In this document: piece after piece, positions 6,709-16,081 of the stretch
How positions within the stretch are numbered: position 1 is the stretch's first letter
Layout: each line of letters begins with the position of its first letter
Assembly (NCBI GenBank): GCA_030523765.1
Contig: JAUNHX010000004.1
Coordinates: forward strand, 85,553-149,552
Length of the DNA: 64,000 nt
Direction of reading: 5' to 3'
From: Bacteroidales bacterium
GTDB taxonomy: Bacteria; Bacteroidota; Bacteroidia; Bacteroidales; P3
Notes under the pieces: generated by a model
Database searches by the model: none
What the model was told of the DNA's origin: nothing
Seen by the model: the letters and a program-made list of their open reading frames with translations, nothing else
Program-made: the position numbers and the translations under genes

Positions 6709-9700
6709 ATGAAAAACAAGTATAAGTATTTCAAGGATAGTTTAAAAGAGATAACGCGATATTATTCCCTATTGGTAGAAGAAACGCAGTCGCAACGCAT
6801 TGTGGGTAGCACCAACGAATGGGTGTTGGACAACTATTATATGATAAGCGAGCAGGAGAAAGTGTTGCGTGCCGATTTGAGGAGCAAAGAGTTCCGGAAT
6901 GTGGGGATGCAGCGCCTTGAGGCTATCAGTCAACTATTGAAACGCTATCTGCAGAAATGTCATTTTCAAATAGATAAAACCCTGTTGCTGCGGTTCCTTT
7001 CACAAGTGCAGTTGAAACAGAAAGATTATCTTACCTACCCTGAGGTATATGCCTTGCTGCCCATACTGAAAACGGTGCTGATTGGCGAATTGGCCGAACT
7101 GTGCCATAGGCTTCGCGAAAGTGGTGCCTACCATTATTCCCCTACCGATAAGGCGGCAGCCGATATGGAGCGCCTCAACGAGTCGGCTCGCGATAACCTG
7201 CTGATGATGAATATTTTCAATTCATTGAAAAAGGTTACCAAATTGCCCGTTTCGGAACTGATCGAACAAGTGAGTTTCTCTGAAAGGGTGCTGAAAGGGG
7301 AGAAGGCTGATATGTTTGACCAAATGTACGATAAGACGAAAGACGACTATCGTGCCCGCATTATCCGTTTGGCTAAGAAACGCCACATGAAGGAGTATGA
7401 TTTGGTGAAGGAACTAGTGGCCAAAGCCGATGAGAAAGAGGAACATGTGGGTTGGCAACTATTTCCCCCAAAGCATTGGAATGCCCGAGCTCATTGGTAT
7501 ATTGCTATCGTGGTTTTGGCCACAGCAGCTTTGGGAGTGGGTTTTGCTAGATTGGCTGTAGGTGAGTGGAATTGGATTACGATAGTGTTGTCGGTGCTGA
7601 TGCTGGTGCCTATGAGTCAGGTGGTTATCGATCTTTTCAACCAGTTGCTTTATAGAATCCACAAGCCGATCAACACCTTCAAAATCAAATTCAAGGACGG
7701 ACTTATCCCCAAGGAGTATGCCACGATGGTGATTATGCCTACCATTCTGAAAAACAAACAGAAAACGGTCGAGTTGTTGGAACAGCTCGAGGTATACTAC
7801 CTCTCGAATATCAATCGCGCTAGCGATGGACAGCGTTTAGAAGGTCGTCCGCAAAATCTCTATTACACCCTTATTGGCGATGCTGCTGCCTACAAAGAGG
7901 CCGATGCCCCTTGGGACGATGAGGTAGTAGAGGCTGGTTTGACCAAAGTGAAGGAATTGAACGAAAAATATGGAGCTCCTATCTTCAACTTCGTTTATCG
8001 CAAACGTGCCTGGAGCGATGGGGAGCAAACCTATCTCGGACACGAGCGCAAGCGTGGAGCTATACTCCATTTCAACGATTTGGTGTTGGGGCAGACCTCT
8101 GAGGCCGACCGCGAAAAGCGTTTCCGCTGCGAAACCATCAGTCAGTGGCTCGAGGGATCGGAACCCGATATCCAGTTTATCATCACCCTCGACACCGATA
8201 CCGAGTTGGTGCTCTATTCGGCTCAGAAACTGATTGGTGCGATGGCCCATCCGTTGAACCGAGCTCGTTTGAGTGCCGATGGTCGTCGCGTAGATCAAGG
8301 CTATGGCATTATGCAACCTCGCGTTAATGTTGATGTTGAGGTTACCAACAAGAGTCGCTATGCGCAACTCTTTGCTGGATTGGGAGGCCTAGATGTGTAC
8401 ACTACCGCTAGCTTTGAGCTTTATCAAGATATTTTCAACGAGGGCTCTTTCTGCGGAAAGGGTATCTACGATCTCCGTGTGTTCCAGCAAGTACTGAAAG
8501 GCACTTTCCCCGAAAACTTGATTTTGAGTCACGACTTGATAGAGGGTTGTCACATTCGCTGCGGTTTGATCAACGACCTAGAGTTGTTTGATGACAATCC
8601 CTCCAACTATATCGATGATGCTAAACGTCATCACCGTTGGACACGAGGCGATTGGCAAATTATTGGATGGCTCAAAAACCGTGTTCGCAATGAACAGGGC
8701 GACAAGGTGAAGAACCAAGTTAACACTTTGGGTCGCTGGAAGATTTTTGATAACCTGCGTCGCTCGGTGCTCAGTTTGGGAGTAGTAGTAATGATTTTTG
8801 CTGGTTATGCCTTTGGCATCGGAAATAGTATGATAATGGATTTCAGTGCCGCTTGGTATGTTTTGGCTGCCTTTATTGTGGTGGCTAGTCCTATCGTTTT
8901 CTTTATTTTGGGACAAATAACCAAGTTGCCCTCCTTCGGTAAGCGCTACCATTATTATGCTACCTTAATGCGAGGTTTCAAAGTGATTATTTATCGTTCG
9001 GTAGTGCAGTTTGCCCTATTGCCTAAAGAGGCTTGGATGTATACCGATGCCCTTGTGCGTGCGTGCTACCGTATGTGGTTCTCGCATCGCGACTTGTTGG
9101 CGTGGATTACTAGCGATGAGGCTGCCAAGAGCACCAAAGGAACGCTGGGTGACTATTTGGTTAAGTTTTGGTTCAATTATATTTGCTCGGCCCTCTTGCT
9201 GTTGCTTACCTGCTTACTAGTCAATAATCGTAGCGAAGTGACGGTTGCCGATATTATGGCTGTTGTTGCAGCGGTCATCACCTGTGTGGTTTGGTGTGGG
9301 GCTCCGTTCTTGATGTACTGGCTGGGCAAGAAGTTTCCACAAAACAAGAAGCATCTTAACGAGCAGGAAACGGCCGAGGTGCGCCAATTGGCAAAGGATA
9401 CTTGGCATTTCTTCGATAGCATGATTGTGGAGCAAAACAATTATTTGATTCCCGATAATTATCAGTTGGATCGCGAAAATAAGGCCGACTACAAGACGTC
9501 GCCTACCAATATAGGTTTCTCGCTAACGGCTATCGTTTCGGCTGCCCAACTGGGATTCATTGAACATAGGTCGGCTATCGACCGCATAGGTCACGTTATT
9601 GATACCATTACCCGATTGGAGAAATGGAATGGACATCTCTTTAACTGGTATCATATCGGAACGCTGAAGGCGTTGCCCAATTTCTTTATCTCTACTTGTG

Positions 9701-12700
9701 ATAGTGGTAACTTTGTGGCTTGCCTCTATGTGGTGAAGGGGTATTTGGAGGAACATCTTGACGATGAAGACAGCGAGGCTTTGCTTCATAGCATTAGTCG
9801 TTTGATTGACCAAACCGATTTCTCGAAGCTTTATAATCCTGAACTCGATGTATTTAGCATTGGTTACGACTACGGAATGCATTCGTTGCTGCCTTATCAC
9901 TACAATAATTTCGCTTCGGAGGCACGACTAACGAGTTTCCTTACTATTGCTCAAGGCGATGCACCGTATAAGCATTGGTTCTGCCTCGACAAGACGTTGG
10001 TGCAGTATAAGGGCTATAAGGGTGTGGCTTCGTGGTACGGCACCCTCTTCGAGTATTTTATGCCGCTTATTTTCCTGCCCACCTATAAGCATACGCTGAT
10101 GGATGAAACCTATAGTTTCGCTATTCGTGCTCAACGGTCGTTTATCCGCAATATGGAATCGACGCGAGGTGTTGAGAAGGGTTGTCCTTGGGGTATTTCG
10201 GAGACAGCTTATCACGAGTTGGACGATGCACAAAACTATAAGTATCATGCCTTTGGTGTACCTTATCTGAAGTTCCAAAATACTACTCCCGACCGTATAG
10301 TTATTTCGCCGTATAGTTCGCTGATGACCATCGGTGTAAACGATAGGGCTGTATATGAGAATATGCAGTCGTTCAAGCGGTTGAATATGTACGATGATAT
10401 GGGATTCTATGAGTCGTACGATGAGGAGGATCGTGTACCCGTAGAGGCGCATTATGCTCACCATCAGGGTATGATTTTGGCTAGCTTGGCAAACTATTTG
10501 GGCGATCACTGCTTACAACGCTTCTTTATGGCGGAGCCAGTAATGAAGTCGATGGAGACGTTGCTGAAGGAGAAAGCTCAGGTGAAGCCTTATATCGATT
10601 TGAAGGTTACACAATATAAGCGTTACCAATACTCGAAAGAACAAACTGAGAGTGATGCTCGTGAATATGAGGGTATTGCTACGATGCCTGAAATTGGTGT
10701 GCTCAGCAACGGGCACTATACGGTGTTACTCAACGATAGGGGCTCTGGTTTTTCGCGTTATAAAAATATCATGCTGAATCGCTATCGCAAAATCAGTGCC
10801 GATCATTATGGTATATACCTCTTTGTGCGCAACTTGAAGAACGATAAGTTGTGGAGTAGTACCTATGCTCCTCTCGATGTGGTGCCGCAAGGCTATCGGG
10901 TGGTTTTTGCCTCCGATAAGATTACTTTCTTCCGCATCGATGAGGGAATAGAAACGAAGACCGAAATTACCGTTATCAAGGATCAACTGGCCGAGATTCG
11001 TCGCTATAGCTTTACTAATAATACCAATAGTGATGTGGATCTTGAACTGACCACCTATGGCGAAGTGGTGCTAGCTCCTCATCAGGACGATGAGAACCAC
11101 CGTGTGTTTAATGGCATGAATATTCTTAGCGAATATGAGAAGGAGCACGATGCTTTGCTGCTTAGCAAGACGGTACAAGGGGTGGTGGATAGCCGCTATT
11201 TCGTTATGCATAAGCTCTTTGTAGCCGACGAGGAGAACGATTTGTCGTCGTCGATTACTGAATATGAGACTTCGCGTTTGCGCTTCTTGGGTCGCGGACG
11301 TAGTTTGGCGCATGCGCTGGTGCTCGAAAGCCGCCGTACGCTGAGCAACACGGTGGGCACTACACTCGATCCTATTATGAGTATGCGACGTCGTATTCAT
11401 GTGCCTGCGGGCAAACAGGTGTCGGCCTTTATGCTTACGGGCTTTGGCAAATCGCGCGAACAGTTGCTGAATATTGCTGAATTGTACAACGATGGGGTTG
11501 ATATTGATCATGCTTTTGATACCGCTTCGGTATTCAACAATATGCGCACTTCGATGTCGCTCCTCAAGGGTTCGCAAATGCGGCTGTACAACAATATTTC
11601 TAAATATATGCTGCAAACGGCCAATTTGGGCAACGAGCGACAGCAGGTATTGGCTAAGAATAAGCTTTCGCAATCGGGCTTGTGGCGTTTTGGTATTTCG
11701 GGCGATCTGACTATCTTGCTTGTTGAGATCGATAATATTAACCGCTCGGGTTATGCGAAAGAGATGATGCGAGCATATGAATATTATAAGGTGCATGGAT
11801 TGATGCTCGATATCGTGTTTATCAACGATGAGCAGGGCGAACAGCGAGAGGGTCTTACCCATTTTATCCGCAATTTGGCCAATACGGAGCATCTTTGGAT
11901 GTCGCATCAGCAGGCGGGTCATGTGTATGTGCTTAATGGCACCGATATCAGCGATGATGAACGTACGCTGCTCCGCACGGTGGCTTGTTTGACGTTCAAT
12001 ACGCGCGATGGGTTGACCATTCAAGAACAGTTAGAGCGGCTTGAGAAAATCAATCAGCATTATCAGGATCAGGTGGAATATCCTGTTCGGAAACCAAGTG
12101 CTGAGTTCCATGTGTGGAGTTCTCTTCAGTTCTACAACCAATATGGTGGATTCGATAATGAGGGTCGCGATTATGTGATTACTAATACCAATACGCCTAT
12201 GCCGTGGGTTAACGTAATGGCTAATCCTCGGTTCGGATGCGTTGTAAGTTCTACTATGGCGGGATTCACTTTCGCTTTCAATGCACAGCAGTTCAAACTG
12301 ACGGGGTGGAGCAACGATATTGTTCGCGATAGTTCTTCAGAGATGCTGCTTATCAACAAGCAGTGTTTCGTCCCTGCTACGGCTCGTCACGGTCAGGGCT
12401 TTTCGGCCTTCGATGCTGAATATGATGATATGAAGGTAATGGTGCGTCTGTTTGTTTCCTCTGAATATGCCGAAAAGTATTACCAAATCAGGATTGAGAA
12501 TAAGACTGATAAGGTGTTGCCTGTACAACTCGATATGATGTACAAACTGGTGCTAGGTTTGAGCGAAGAGCAAACGGCTCGTTATCTCTACTCTGAGTGG
12601 GATGCTGAGAACAACAGTTTGATGGTTCGTAATGTATACCACGAGATTTATCGCAACGTGAAGGTTCAAATTACCGCTACTGAGCCGTTAACGAGTGTTG

Positions 12701-14394
12701 ATTTGGAGTTCCCCAACCGCAAGCGTCTAGGTTTGGAGTTCGCTATCGATCCTAAGTGCAGTCACGAAATGGCTTTCGTGATGGCTGTACAGGAAAACGA
12801 TGATGTGCAGCTGCGTAAGATCTCGCTACCTATCATCGAGGAGGAGTTTGCTAAGGTGGGTCGTTTCTGGGACGAAAAACTGGGTGTGATCCAAGTGGAT
12901 ACTCCCGATGTGTCGTTCAACTATATGCTCAACCGTTGGTACTTGTATCAGGTTTATGCTTCTCGTCTGTTTGCTCGTGCGGGATTCTATCAGGTGGGTG
13001 GCGCTACCGGTTTCCGCGATCAGTTACAGGATGTGATGAGCTGCCTTTACAGCGATCCCGATTATGCTCGTAGGCAGATTCTCGAGCATGCTGCCCATCA
13101 GTTTGCCGAAGGCGATGTGTTACACTGGTGGCATGAAAGTATGTTGATGGGTGCTCGCACTACCTTCAGCGATGACTATCTGTGGCTCGTATATGTGGCC
13201 TATCAGTATATTATGGTAACAGGCGATAAGGGAATCCTTACCCAACAAGTAGCCTTCTGTAAGGGCGACCATTTGGCCGATGGTGAAGCTGAGAAGGGTA
13301 TCCGCTATGTGGTTCCTCAGCACAAGGTGGCTTTGAGTGAGGATCAGCAAGATGCTGACTTTGAGTATGCTCCGCTGTATGAGCATCTGCGCCGTTCGAT
13401 GAACCGTTCAATGAGTCGTATCGGCACTCACGGATTGCCGTTGATGGGTTGTGGCGACTGGAATGATGGTATGAGTAGGGTTGGAGTTGCTGGTAAGGGT
13501 GAGAGTGTTTGGGTGGCCTTCTTTATGATGGATTTGCTGCCTAAGATGGAACAACTTACACTGATGATGCCGGGTGCCGATCTCTCCTATTGCAGCGAGC
13601 TTTCGACTTTCCGCAAGCAATTGAACGATTCTATTCAAGATAATGCATGGGATGGAGCATGGTTCCTCCGTGCATACTTCGATAATGGTGATCCGATGGG
13701 TTCGCGCAACAATACCGAGTGTCAGATCGATCTTATTTCGCAAGCGTGGAGTATTCTTACCGATGTGGCTACTGAACAACAGAAGGTGTCGGTATTCCGC
13801 GAAACGGATGCTCGTTTGGTGAATCGTGCACACGAGATCATCCAACTGCTAACGCCTCCATTCCAGCATTCTGCCAACAATCCAGGATACATTATGCGTT
13901 ATCCGGAAGGGGTGCGTGAAAATGGTGGCCAGTACACGCATGGTGCTATGTGGTATATTATGGCTCAACTCAAAGAGGGCCGTACCGATATGGCCTATTT
14001 CCTATATTCGCTTATCAATCCTATCCATCGTACCTCTTCGCTAGCCGATGTGCTGAAGTATCAAGTGGAGCCCTATTGTATTGCTGCTGATATCTATAGC
14101 AATCGTCAGCATCCCGGTCGGGGTGGTTGGACTTGGTACACAGGTTCGGCTTCGTGGGCTTACAAGACGGGTATCGAGAATATTTTGGGATTGCAGAAAC
14201 AGGGCAACAGCCTTACTATCGAACCTCATATTCCTTCGGAATGGGATCATTTCTCGATGCGTTATCGCTTTGGTTCGACGCTATATACCATCATTTATCG
14301 TCGATCCTCACCCTCCCCTACACCAATCAATCCTGTTACCATCGAGTTGATTGACGACGGTCAACCTCACGAGGTAGTATTGGGAAGTAAATAG
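6709..14394 (+). CDS. Cyclic beta-1,2-glucan synthase-like protein (GT84 + glycoamylase-like + GH94)
   Basis: A 2561-residue multidomain membrane protein. In order: a helical N-terminal domain (about 1-260); two membrane helices (about 265-320); a GT84-type glucosyltransferase core with FIITLDTDTEL, SHDLIEG and RHHRWTRGDWQ; further membrane helices (about 680-900); a glycoamylase-like domain with FGVPYLKFQ and VISPYSSL; two GH94-type N-terminal beta-sandwich regions; and a C-terminal (alpha/alpha)6 GH94 phosphorylase domain with GGATGFRDQLQDVM and GCGDWNDGM. This is the architecture of Cgs/NdvB, which build osmoregulated periplasmic cyclic glucans from UDP-glucose; Brucella Cgs is of similar size. 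The gene stands alone, with its own promoter and a strong terminator. The activity and the cyclic nature of the product are inferred. Confidence 0.85.
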   Translation: MKNKYKYFKDSLKEITRYYSLLVEETQSQRIVGSTNEWVLDNYYMISEQEKVLRADLRSKEFRNVGMQRLEAISQLLKRYLQKCHFQIDKTLLLRFLSQVQLKQKDYLTYPEVYALLPILKTVLIGELAELCHRLRESGAYHYSPTDKAAADMERLNESARDNLLMMNIFNSLKKVTKLPVSELIEQVSFSERVLKGEKADMFDQMYDKTKDDYRARIIRLAKKRHMKEYDLVKELVAKADEKEEHVGWQLFPPKHWNARAHWYIAIVVLATAALGVGFARLAVGEWNWITIVLSVLMLVPMSQVVIDLFNQLLYRIHKPINTFKIKFKDGLIPKEYATMVIMPTILKNKQKTVELLEQLEVYYLSNINRASDGQRLEGRPQNLYYTLIGDAAAYKEADAPWDDEVVEAGLTKVKELNEKYGAPIFNFVYRKRAWSDGEQTYLGHERKRGAILHFNDLVLGQTSEADREKRFRCETISQWLEGSEPDIQFIITLDTDTELVLYSAQKLIGAMAHPLNRARLSADGRRVDQGYGIMQPRVNVDVEVTNKSRYAQLFAGLGGLDVYTTASFELYQDIFNEGSFCGKGIYDLRVFQQVLKGTFPENLILSHDLIEGCHIRCGLINDLELFDDNPSNYIDDAKRHHRWTRGDWQIIGWLKNRVRNEQGDKVKNQVNTLGRWKIFDNLRRSVLSLGVVVMIFAGYAFGIGNSMIMDFSAAWYVLAAFIVVASPIVFFILGQITKLPSFGKRYHYYATLMRGFKVIIYRSVVQFALLPKEAWMYTDALVRACYRMWFSHRDLLAWITSDEAAKSTKGTLGDYLVKFWFNYICSALLLLLTCLLVNNRSEVTVADIMAVVAAVITCVVWCGAPFLMYWLGKKFPQNKKHLNEQETAEVRQLAKDTWHFFDSMIVEQNNYLIPDNYQLDRENKADYKTSPTNIGFSLTAIVSAAQLGFIEHRSAIDRIGHVIDTITRLEKWNGHLFNWYHIGTLKALPNFFISTCDSGNFVACLYVVKGYLEEHLDDEDSEALLHSISRLIDQTDFSKLYNPELDVFSIGYDYGMHSLLPYHYNNFASEARLTSFLTIAQGDAPYKHWFCLDKTLVQYKGYKGVASWYGTLFEYFMPLIFLPTYKHTLMDETYSFAIRAQRSFIRNMESTRGVEKGCPWGISETAYHELDDAQNYKYHAFGVPYLKFQNTTPDRIVISPYSSLMTIGVNDRAVYENMQSFKRLNMYDDMGFYESYDEEDRVPVEAHYAHHQGMILASLANYLGDHCLQRFFMAEPVMKSMETLLKEKAQVKPYIDLKVTQYKRYQYSKEQTESDAREYEGIATMPEIGVLSNGHYTVLLNDRGSGFSRYKNIMLNRYRKISADHYGIYLFVRNLKNDKLWSSTYAPLDVVPQGYRVVFASDKITFFRIDEGIETKTEITVIKDQLAEIRRYSFTNNTNSDVDLELTTYGEVVLAPHQDDENHRVFNGMNILSEYEKEHDALLLSKTVQGVVDSRYFVMHKLFVADEENDLSSSITEYETSRLRFLGRGRSLAHALVLESRRTLSNTVGTTLDPIMSMRRRIHVPAGKQVSAFMLTGFGKSREQLLNIAELYNDGVDIDHAFDTASVFNNMRTSMSLLKGSQMRLYNNISKYMLQTANLGNERQQVLAKNKLSQSGLWRFGISGDLTILLVEIDNINRSGYAKEMMRAYEYYKVHGLMLDIVFINDEQGEQREGLTHFIRNLANTEHLWMSHQQAGHVYVLNGTDISDDERTLLRTVACLTFNTRDGLTIQEQLERLEKINQHYQDQVEYPVRKPSAEFHVWSSLQFYNQYGGFDNEGRDYVITNTNTPMPWVNVMANPRFGCVVSSTMAGFTFAFNAQQFKLTGWSNDIVRDSSSEMLLINKQCFVPATARHGQGFSAFDAEYDDMKVMVRLFVSSEYAEKYYQIRIENKTDKVLPVQLDMMYKLVLGLSEEQTARYLYSEWDAENNSLMVRNVYHEIYRNVKVQITATEPLTSVDLEFPNRKRLGLEFAIDPKCSHEMAFVMAVQENDDVQLRKISLPIIEEEFAKVGRFWDEKLGVIQVDTPDVSFNYMLNRWYLYQVYASRLFARAGFYQVGGATGFRDQLQDVMSCLYSDPDYARRQILEHAAHQFAEGDVLHWWHESMLMGARTTFSDDYLWLVYVAYQYIMVTGDKGILTQQVAFCKGDHLADGEAEKGIRYVVPQHKVALSEDQQDADFEYAPLYEHLRRSMNRSMSRIGTHGLPLMGCGDWNDGMSRVGVAGKGESVWVAFFMMDLLPKMEQLTLMMPGADLSYCSELSTFRKQLNDSIQDNAWDGAWFLRAYFDNGDPMGSRNNTECQIDLISQAWSILTDVATEQQKVSVFRETDARLVNRAHEIIQLLTPPFQHSANNPGYIMRYPEGVRENGGQYTHGAMWYIMAQLKEGRTDMAYFLYSLINPIHRTSSLADVLKYQVEPYCIAADIYSNRQHPGRGGWTWYTGSASWAYKTGIENILGLQKQGNSLTIEPHIPSEWDHFSMRYRFGSTLYTIIYRRSSPSPTPINPVTIELIDDGQPHEVVLGSK

Positions 14395-14422
14395 ACTTCT
14401 AATCGATTGTTTTAGTTAAGAA

Positions 14423-14461
14423 AGCGGCAGCCTATACCTAGTAGGCTGCCGCTCTTGATTT
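14423..14461 (+). terminator. Rho-independent terminator of the glucan synthase gene
   Basis: Perfect 12-bp arms, AGCGGCAGCCTA and TAGGCTGCCGCT, with a 7-base loop followed by a T-rich tail, starting 28 bases after the stop codon. Confidence 0.92.
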
Positions 14462-14492
14462 TTCTGTATTCTCCCTTAGAGTATATAGTAGT

Positions 14493-14548
14493 AATCTCAC
14501 TATGTTTAGTGATTCACCTATCACTAAATCGCTATTTATACTGAGATT
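14493..14548 (+). promoter_or_regulatory. Nested inverted repeat upstream of the iron/cytochrome genes
   Basis: An inner perfect inverted repeat, TTTAGTGAT and ATCACTAAA with a 6-base spacer (14505-14528), sits inside an outer pair, AATCTCACTAT and ATACTGAGATT (10 of 11 matches). It lies 57 bases upstream of the porin ATG and after the previous terminator. It is well placed for an operator of a dimeric repressor, for example an iron-responsive one, or it may form a leader hairpin. The regulator is not identified. Confidence 0.5.
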
Positions 14549-14567
14549 GGGATTGGGGAAATAATAT

Positions 14568-14575
14568 GAATTTTG
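14568..14575 (+). promoter_or_regulatory. Candidate -7 box (GAATTTTG) of the porin gene
   Basis: Seven of eight positions match TAnnTTTG, 29 bases upstream of the porin ATG and 20 bases after the inverted repeat. Confidence 0.4.
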
Positions 14576-14604
14576 CAATTGAAAATCGATAATAAGACTT
14601 TGAT

Positions 14605-15927
14605 ATGAAATATAGATTATCAGCGTTTTGCCTTTTTACCTGCCTATTGGTAGCGGGTACTATTTTTGCTCAACAAACGCATAAAACCGATACGGTGTAC
14701 GTAAAAAACAAGATTAGTGATCGCTTGACTATTGGTGGTTATGGCGAAGCAACATTCAAATACAATTTCTATAGCGATAATGCTTTTCGCTATAGTTATG
14801 CTAACCGATATGCTGAGTCGAAGGGGCATGGGCAAGTGGATCTGCCTCATGTAGTTCTGATGCTTGGCTACGACTTTGGTAATGGTTGGACAATGGGTAC
14901 TGAGGTGGAGTTTGAACACGGGGGTGTTGAGGCTGCCTTAGAGATAGAGCAGGAGGAGACGGGTGAGTTCGAGCAAGAGATAGAGCGTGGCGGCGAGGTA
15001 GCGTTGGAGCAGTTCTGGATTCAGAAGAGTTGGGGACGCGGAGTGAACCTGCGTGTGGGTCATATCGTTGTTCCGGTGGGAGCTGTTAATAATGCTCATC
15101 TCCCTACTGAGTTTAGCAATGTGTTCCGTCCTGAAGGTGAGAATACTATTCTGCCTTGTACCTGGCATGAAACAGGTATCAGTCTTTGGGGCCGTAACAA
15201 TAATTGGCGTTATGAGTTGCAACTTATTCCTTCGCTCAATAGCACTATGTTCAATGTTAGTGGTTGGGCTCACGATGCCTCTCCGTCAGCATATGAGTTC
15301 CGTGTGGCAAACAAACCAGCTTTGGCTGTCCGTGTTGATAACTATACGATACCAGGCTTGCGGTTGAGCATGAGCGGTTTTGTTGGTAATACCTTTAATA
15401 ATGATATTGTTACTGAAGAGAACTCTACTACCTATGCAAATGTGCAAGGGACGATGGTGATAGGGGCTTTCGATTTCCAGTATCGTCGCGGTAGATTGTT
15501 GGCTCGCGGTAATGTGGATTATGGCTACTTATCGGAGGCGGCACTCATAAGTCGCTATAATGGTTATCTGCCTAACAGTAGTTCGGCTCCCTATCCTCAC
15601 ACGCTAGTGGGTGAGACCGCTTGTGCTGCTGGATTGGAACTGGCATGCAATATCCTCAAGCCTACAAGTCCTAAACGAATGCTGCTTTTTGCTCGCTACG
15701 ATTATTATGATTCATATAGTCCTGCGAAGGTAATATCGAGTGGACAAGAGGTGCCTTTGGCCGATTATCCCTGGACGGAACGTAGTGTGGTGAGTGCTGG
15801 ATTTAACTATTACCCGATGCCTCAGATTGTGGTGAAGGGCGAGGTGGGCTACCGTATGTTTGCTAGCCAATATAATAATGAACCCTGGATTGCTTTAGGT
15901 ATTGCCTATAGCGGATTTTTTAATTAA
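14605..15927 (+). CDS. Outer-membrane porin, first gene of the imelysin cluster
   Basis: A 440-residue protein with a signal peptide (cleavage likely after IFA, residue 22). The body is typical of a barrel: TIGGYGEATFKYNF near the start, repeated amphipathic strands, and a terminal strand WIALGIAYSGFFN ending in an aromatic residue. A strongly acidic segment (about residues 112-132, rich in Glu) probably lies in an extracellular or constriction loop and could bind cations. Phosphate-selective-porin-like proteins in Bacteroidota have similar form. Because it heads the imelysin/di-heme cytochrome cluster, I infer a role in letting iron or another metal complex into the periplasm. The substrate is unproven. 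Confidence 0.72.
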   Translation: MKYRLSAFCLFTCLLVAGTIFAQQTHKTDTVYVKNKISDRLTIGGYGEATFKYNFYSDNAFRYSYANRYAESKGHGQVDLPHVVLMLGYDFGNGWTMGTEVEFEHGGVEAALEIEQEETGEFEQEIERGGEVALEQFWIQKSWGRGVNLRVGHIVVPVGAVNNAHLPTEFSNVFRPEGENTILPCTWHETGISLWGRNNNWRYELQLIPSLNSTMFNVSGWAHDASPSAYEFRVANKPALAVRVDNYTIPGLRLSMSGFVGNTFNNDIVTEENSTTYANVQGTMVIGAFDFQYRRGRLLARGNVDYGYLSEAALISRYNGYLPNSSSAPYPHTLVGETACAAGLELACNILKPTSPKRMLLFARYDYYDSYSPAKVISSGQEVPLADYPWTERSVVSAGFNYYPMPQIVVKGEVGYRMFASQYNNEPWIALGIAYSGFFN

Positions 15928-15936
15928 TACTTGAAT

Positions 15937-16045
15937 CGATGTGCCACGATGTGGAACAAACTGTCTGTCAGGATGCAAAACAAAAGCGACTACACAATAG
16001 AATTTGAATGCTCCTGTTCCCTAGTGGTACATCGTTCTTTTTGTT
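15937..16045 (+). promoter_or_regulatory. Long-range stem-loop between porin and imelysin genes
   Basis: A 5' arm of CGATGTGCCAC plus GGAACA pairs with TGTTCC plus GTGGTACATCG (one G-U pair, one small internal loop) around a 56-base apical region. It is followed by a T-rich stretch (TTCTTTTTGTT). It fills the 154-base gap between the genes and could attenuate or process the operon transcript. Confidence 0.5.
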
Positions 16046-16081
16046 GATTATATTAATTGTATAACTAAAATAAAAAGTATT

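Noticed and set aside
11071..12024. 317-codon minus-strand frame inside the glucan synthase gene, and similar long antisense frames there
   Set aside because: The plus-strand frame encodes intact GH94-family domains throughout; antisense openness follows from its codon bias.
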